A stretch of 64,000 nucleotides of DNA, taken from the NCBI GenBank assembly GCA_000277445.1, contig AJWJ01000025.1, positions 1 to 64,000 of the forward strand, given 5' to 3'. Made by a program: the position numbers and the translations under genes. The DNA comes from Polysphondylium violaceum. Lineage: Eukaryota > Evosea > Eumycetozoa > Dictyosteliales > Dictyosteliaceae. The notes under the pieces are model-generated. The model had not been told where the DNA came from. It saw nothing but the letters and a program-made list of their open reading frames with translations, and ran no database searches. Shown in pieces: positions 60,812-64,000 of the stretch; position 1 is the stretch's first letter, and every line of letters begins with the position of its first letter.

Positions 60812-62958
60812 TTACTTAAGTAAACTAACAAAACCATTAATTGGAACAGTGTTGTGAACCATGTGTTTTAATTCGCCCAATGATTCCATGGATGCTATTT
60901 TTTCTCTTTCTGCAGCAGTTAGTTTTGCTTTTTTTTGGGGCTTTTTTGCAGGGGCTCTAACAACATCAACATCGGCCATACCATCATCAGAGCTATCACT
61001 ATCACTATCCCCTCTTCTATTTCTTTTTCTTTGACCTCTCTTGGGCTTATCGGGTGCAATAAAAGCCTTTGGATCAAAGTCAATGATTTCAGGAAATTGT
61101 TTTTCCAGATGTTGAAACATTCGAGCCATGTTTTTCACGTTTTGTAAACTTCTGTCAAACTTTTCTTTAAAAGTACCTTTGAATGTTTTGAGGATGTTTT
61201 GATTTTGATTGTATTTGGCTGGAGTGGCAGCGATCTTTTCTTCATCACCGTCGTCATCACCCGAATCGTCAGCAGCAGCAGCAGAACCGCCAGCAGCAGC
61301 AGCACCTACGCCCGCACCGGCACCGCTTGCGTCATCTTTGATATCAACATCGGTTAAAGTGCTTGCAAGAGCACTTCGTAGCCCATTGGAGTTCCAGCAA
61401 ATCAATAGAGATGATTTGATGCCTTTTTTTCCATCATAATATAGGTTACCACCACTGCTACAAACATTCCATTTTTCGCCATTGGTAGCCTCGGTTTTAA
61501 AGCCAATTTTAGAGTGCTCCTGGTTAGTGTTTCCCTTCCAATAGAAGGTATTGTCGTGGGCGTCGATTTTAAAGATTGGTGTTTTAATTTTGGTCTTAAC
61601 GTTGGGATCGGTGTTGGCCCACCAGCCCTTTCTCTTTGAATTGATCCATGTTGAAATGACAAATTCTTTATCAGTGTCTGCAAATTTGGGCTCGTTGGCA
61701 TTGTTTGTCAGACTTTTCCAAATGTCGACTGTTTTGCCATTGCCATTGTCCGATTCGTCGTTGCCATTGTTGATTCTCATGTAGTAGGTATAGGTGCCAA
61801 CCTTGATCTCTTTGTGCACCATGGAATTTTGGTCCTTGGGTCTTTCTGGCTTCAATTTAGTGGGGGTTCCAGGATAGGAAACGTGGCCGTTTTTGTCTTT
61901 GTCATTGATAAAGGTAGCTTGATCACTGAATTTACCACTATACAGCCCTTTGTCTGAAAGGTTGGAGAGAAATTGCACCATCTCTTTCACCTTTTCTCCA
62001 GGACCTGCTCCGGTATCGTGATCATCAATTAGACTTGAACAAAAGATTTGCTGAGAGGGCTTTACTGATGATGTATAGAGTAAGGAAAACAACTCATAGT
62101 CGTGTGTTGTGTAACGCAGGTCTCGAGCGATTGGCTTACTGTGGTCGGTCGTTGATCTAGTTGCAACGGCACCAGAGCCTTTAGAAATCTTTAAAAAAAC
62201 TTTTTACCAGGAATATAATAGGGCATAAGATTGGGTCCAAAGAAATTGGCTTGCCATCCATATGTGGTAAAATAGATTTTCATTGTCTTGTCATCTTTTA
62301 AATCCTTGACCTTGTCGTTTAAAATGGGAGAATTCATGCCCGTTTTGGTTGGGCCGTTTGGAAACTTGGGCAATGAATGTTGAATAATCATTCCCTTTGA
62401 AGAAGTTTTACTCCAGCCAATAATTCCCTTTTCATGGGCACCTGCTTGATAAAAGGAGTTGTCATTCAATAATTCATCGTTTAAAATATTATCATTGTAG
62501 GCCAAAAATCCTGTATCTGTTGGCCTTACTCCTTTTTGAGTAGAGTAGGGTAATAAAGTAGCTCCAAATGCACTATATTTTGATCTTAAAAAGTATCCAA
62601 CCTATTAATTGTTGATAATTCATATACAATTATTATTAATATTATTTTCAATACAATATAATTAATTATACATACTTGAAACTTGTCTTGTCCAGTTGCA
62701 TCCATTTCAGAGTCAAAGTACCTATAAAGGTCTGAAAATCCCTTAATTTTAATGATCATCCACCATGCTTTGATAAAATATATCTATTAATATTAATATT
62801 GGTGTTGGATAAAGATTATTATAATAATACATACAAACTTCAGTTGATGCTTGATTGGTTATCAACTCATCTCTCATACAAACCGCTGATAATACATCTT
62901 TGATTAATAATGATAATAGTATTATCAATAGGAAATGATTTTTATTCATCTCTACCAA
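60812..62958 (-). CDS. deoxyribonuclease II with a long charged C-terminal tail
   Basis: A lysosomal/secreted acid endonuclease family. Minus-strand exons 62958-62835 (start more likely at 62949, MNKNHFLLIILLSLLI, a signal peptide), 62767-62676 and 62601-60812. Family marks: WWMIIKIKGF; first HxK in AGAHEKGIIGWSKTSSKG; IQHSLPKFPNGP; a second HxK in TTDHSKPIARD; and the C-terminal HxK and Cys block EHSKIGFK...EKWNVCSSG. The last exon is out of frame by one base at a run of seven A (62193-62199; eight would restore the frame). This is probably a homopolymer error because both sides read as one protein of about 668 residues. After about residue 497 there is a 170-residue extension not seen in animal DNase II: Gly/Ala-rich, acidic, a coiled helix (FKEKFDRSLQNVKNMARMFQ), basic clusters KRGQRKRNRR and KKPQKKAKL, and an acidic Ser run. 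Confidence 0.85.
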
Positions 62959-63927
62959 TTATTATCTTTATTATGATGGAGATCTCTTACTTTAATTTCA
63001 TTATTATTATTCGGTTTTCACCTCTAAAAAATAAAAAAAGAAAAAAAAAGATTTGTTGAGCATGAAAAAAGATAAAAATCTTTTTTTGGTGTTCACCGAA
63101 TCAATCGACCGATCAGTTGAGATAATGGGTGAAGATCATTTTGATTGGTACCAAAGCCTAAAGAGTTTAATACCTCTTAATTTATATTTTTAAAAGATCA
63201 TTTTATAAACTATAATTTAAAATAACTGCTGTGTGTGATGGACCAATGCCCAAAAGATTCCCTCTACCCATTGATAGGCAGTGAATTAGAAGAATAGTCT
63301 TTTAGAGTAATAGTATAGATTTATTTATTTGCAATCATCTTGATCTACAGATAATATATATGAGCATGGGATAAATTGAACTCAGGGTAATTTGAGTTTG
63401 TTGTGTATATCCTAAAGGAAATTTTTCAATAGATTTATAAAATATAAAAACATTCCGTAGCGAGTTTTTCAAAAGAATTGAATTGAGTAGATTCGAATGG
63501 AATAGAGTACTCTAACTATGCAGTGTGTGTTTTATTTTATTTCTGAATAGAATTGTAGTAGTGGGGGTTGTGTATGTGGTGTGGGTGTGATTTTCAATAT
63601 AATCTTTTACAAAATTTATATATAAATAATTAACCCCACTCGCCACAGAATGCAATAAGCAATCATACCGTGAATTGATTTTTCATATGATACCTTAATA
63701 TGAGATAGAGGGGGTCGTCCTATGAAAAATAAAAAATAAAACAAAACTCGCTCCATACTTGTTAAAAAAAAAAAATTCGATATCAATATAAATAGGCAAT
63801 CAGTATCAAATTTGATATTGATAAAGCAAGTAATAATTATTATTATTAAATTCAATCAAGTTTTGTTTAATAATTAATTTTCCTTATTTCTAAAAATAAT
63901 TTACCATCCATATAATAAATAAAAAAT
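62959..63927. other. divergent spacer near the right edge
   Basis: About 970 bases between the DNase II start and the last gene. It has A/T-runs (63035-63050, 63765-63775), a GT-rich patch (63565-63590), and TATA-like and AAATAAT-rich leader sequence before 63928. A 79-codon minus-strand frame (63616-63855) has hydrophobic, low-information composition and is not supported. Confidence 0.5.
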
Positions 63928-64000
63928 ATGGCTAAAAATAGTTTAATTGTTTTGCTGTTAGTTTTGGTAGTTGCAGATTTTGCCTTATCAGATAGAATTT
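63928..64000 (+). CDS. start of a secreted or membrane protein gene (cut by window edge)
   Basis: An ATG in an A-rich context opens MAKNSLIVLLLVLVVADFAL, a clear signal peptide with a likely cleavage site before SDRI, and runs off the right edge. The product cannot be known from 24 codons. It is divergent from the DNase II gene. Confidence 0.55.
   Translation, partial: MAKNSLIVLLLVLVVADFALSDRI

Noticed and set aside
63616-63855. 79-codon minus-strand frame
   Set aside because: Hydrophobic, low-information sequence driven by AT-rich DNA; no conserved motif.

Overview
The window is nuclear DNA from a social amoeba (Dictyostelia). The support is: AT-rich intergenic DNA full of A and T runs; short GT-AG introns (about 50-140 bases, one of 301); triplet repeats read as poly-Asn or poly-Gln inside genes; and conserved eukaryotic genes packed a few hundred bases apart on both strands. 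Coding DNA is less AT-rich than I expect for Dictyostelium discoideum, so another dictyostelid lineage is likely; I cannot name the species from sequence alone.

Layout. 0-8 kb: CCT zeta chaperonin subunit (+), an unrecognised poly-Asn protein (-), an NTF2/SnoaL-fold protein (+), glutamine-dependent NAD synthetase (+). 8-9 kb: decayed, partly duplicated gene remnants. 9-18 kb: UTP10/HEATR1 (-) and DNA primase small subunit (-). 18-25 kb: a possible tiny gene (-), ribosomal protein L10A (+), two further decayed genes (-), a small secreted protein (+), an unrecognised basic protein (+), an ARM/HEAT-like protein (+). 25-34 kb: DHX15/PRP43 helicase (+), a 3-kb gene-free C/A-rich stretch, a PH-domain protein (+), a sedolisin (S53) protease (+). 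34-41 kb: a small Ser/Thr/Asn-rich protein (+) and a very large receptor-like membrane protein with two C-type-lectin-like regions and many IPT/TIG repeats (-). 41-48 kb: a poly-Asn/poly-Gln protein (+), a leucine-rich-repeat protein (+), a membrane-anchored Y_phosphatase3-type phosphatase (-). 49-54 kb: HPRT (+), AP-4 sigma (+), a possible small gene (+), cullin-3 (+). 54-64 kb: a WD40 protein (-), 5-oxoprolinase (+), a DNase II with an odd C-terminal tail (-), and the start of a secreted protein cut by the window edge.

The genes do not form a pathway or operon; most are independent housekeeping genes. Gene models were rebuilt by eye from splice sites and checked for reading phase. Two otherwise intact genes (IPT receptor, DNase II) need a one-base change in an A/T run to stay in frame, which looks more like homopolymer error than biology. 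The most interesting items are the lectin/IPT receptor, the DNase II tail with nuclear-looking basic clusters, the extremely short exons (12, 5 and possibly 3 bases), and the decayed gene fragments between 8 and 22 kb. I saw no CRISPR array, no tRNA or rRNA gene, and no recognisable retroelement or DNA transposon.
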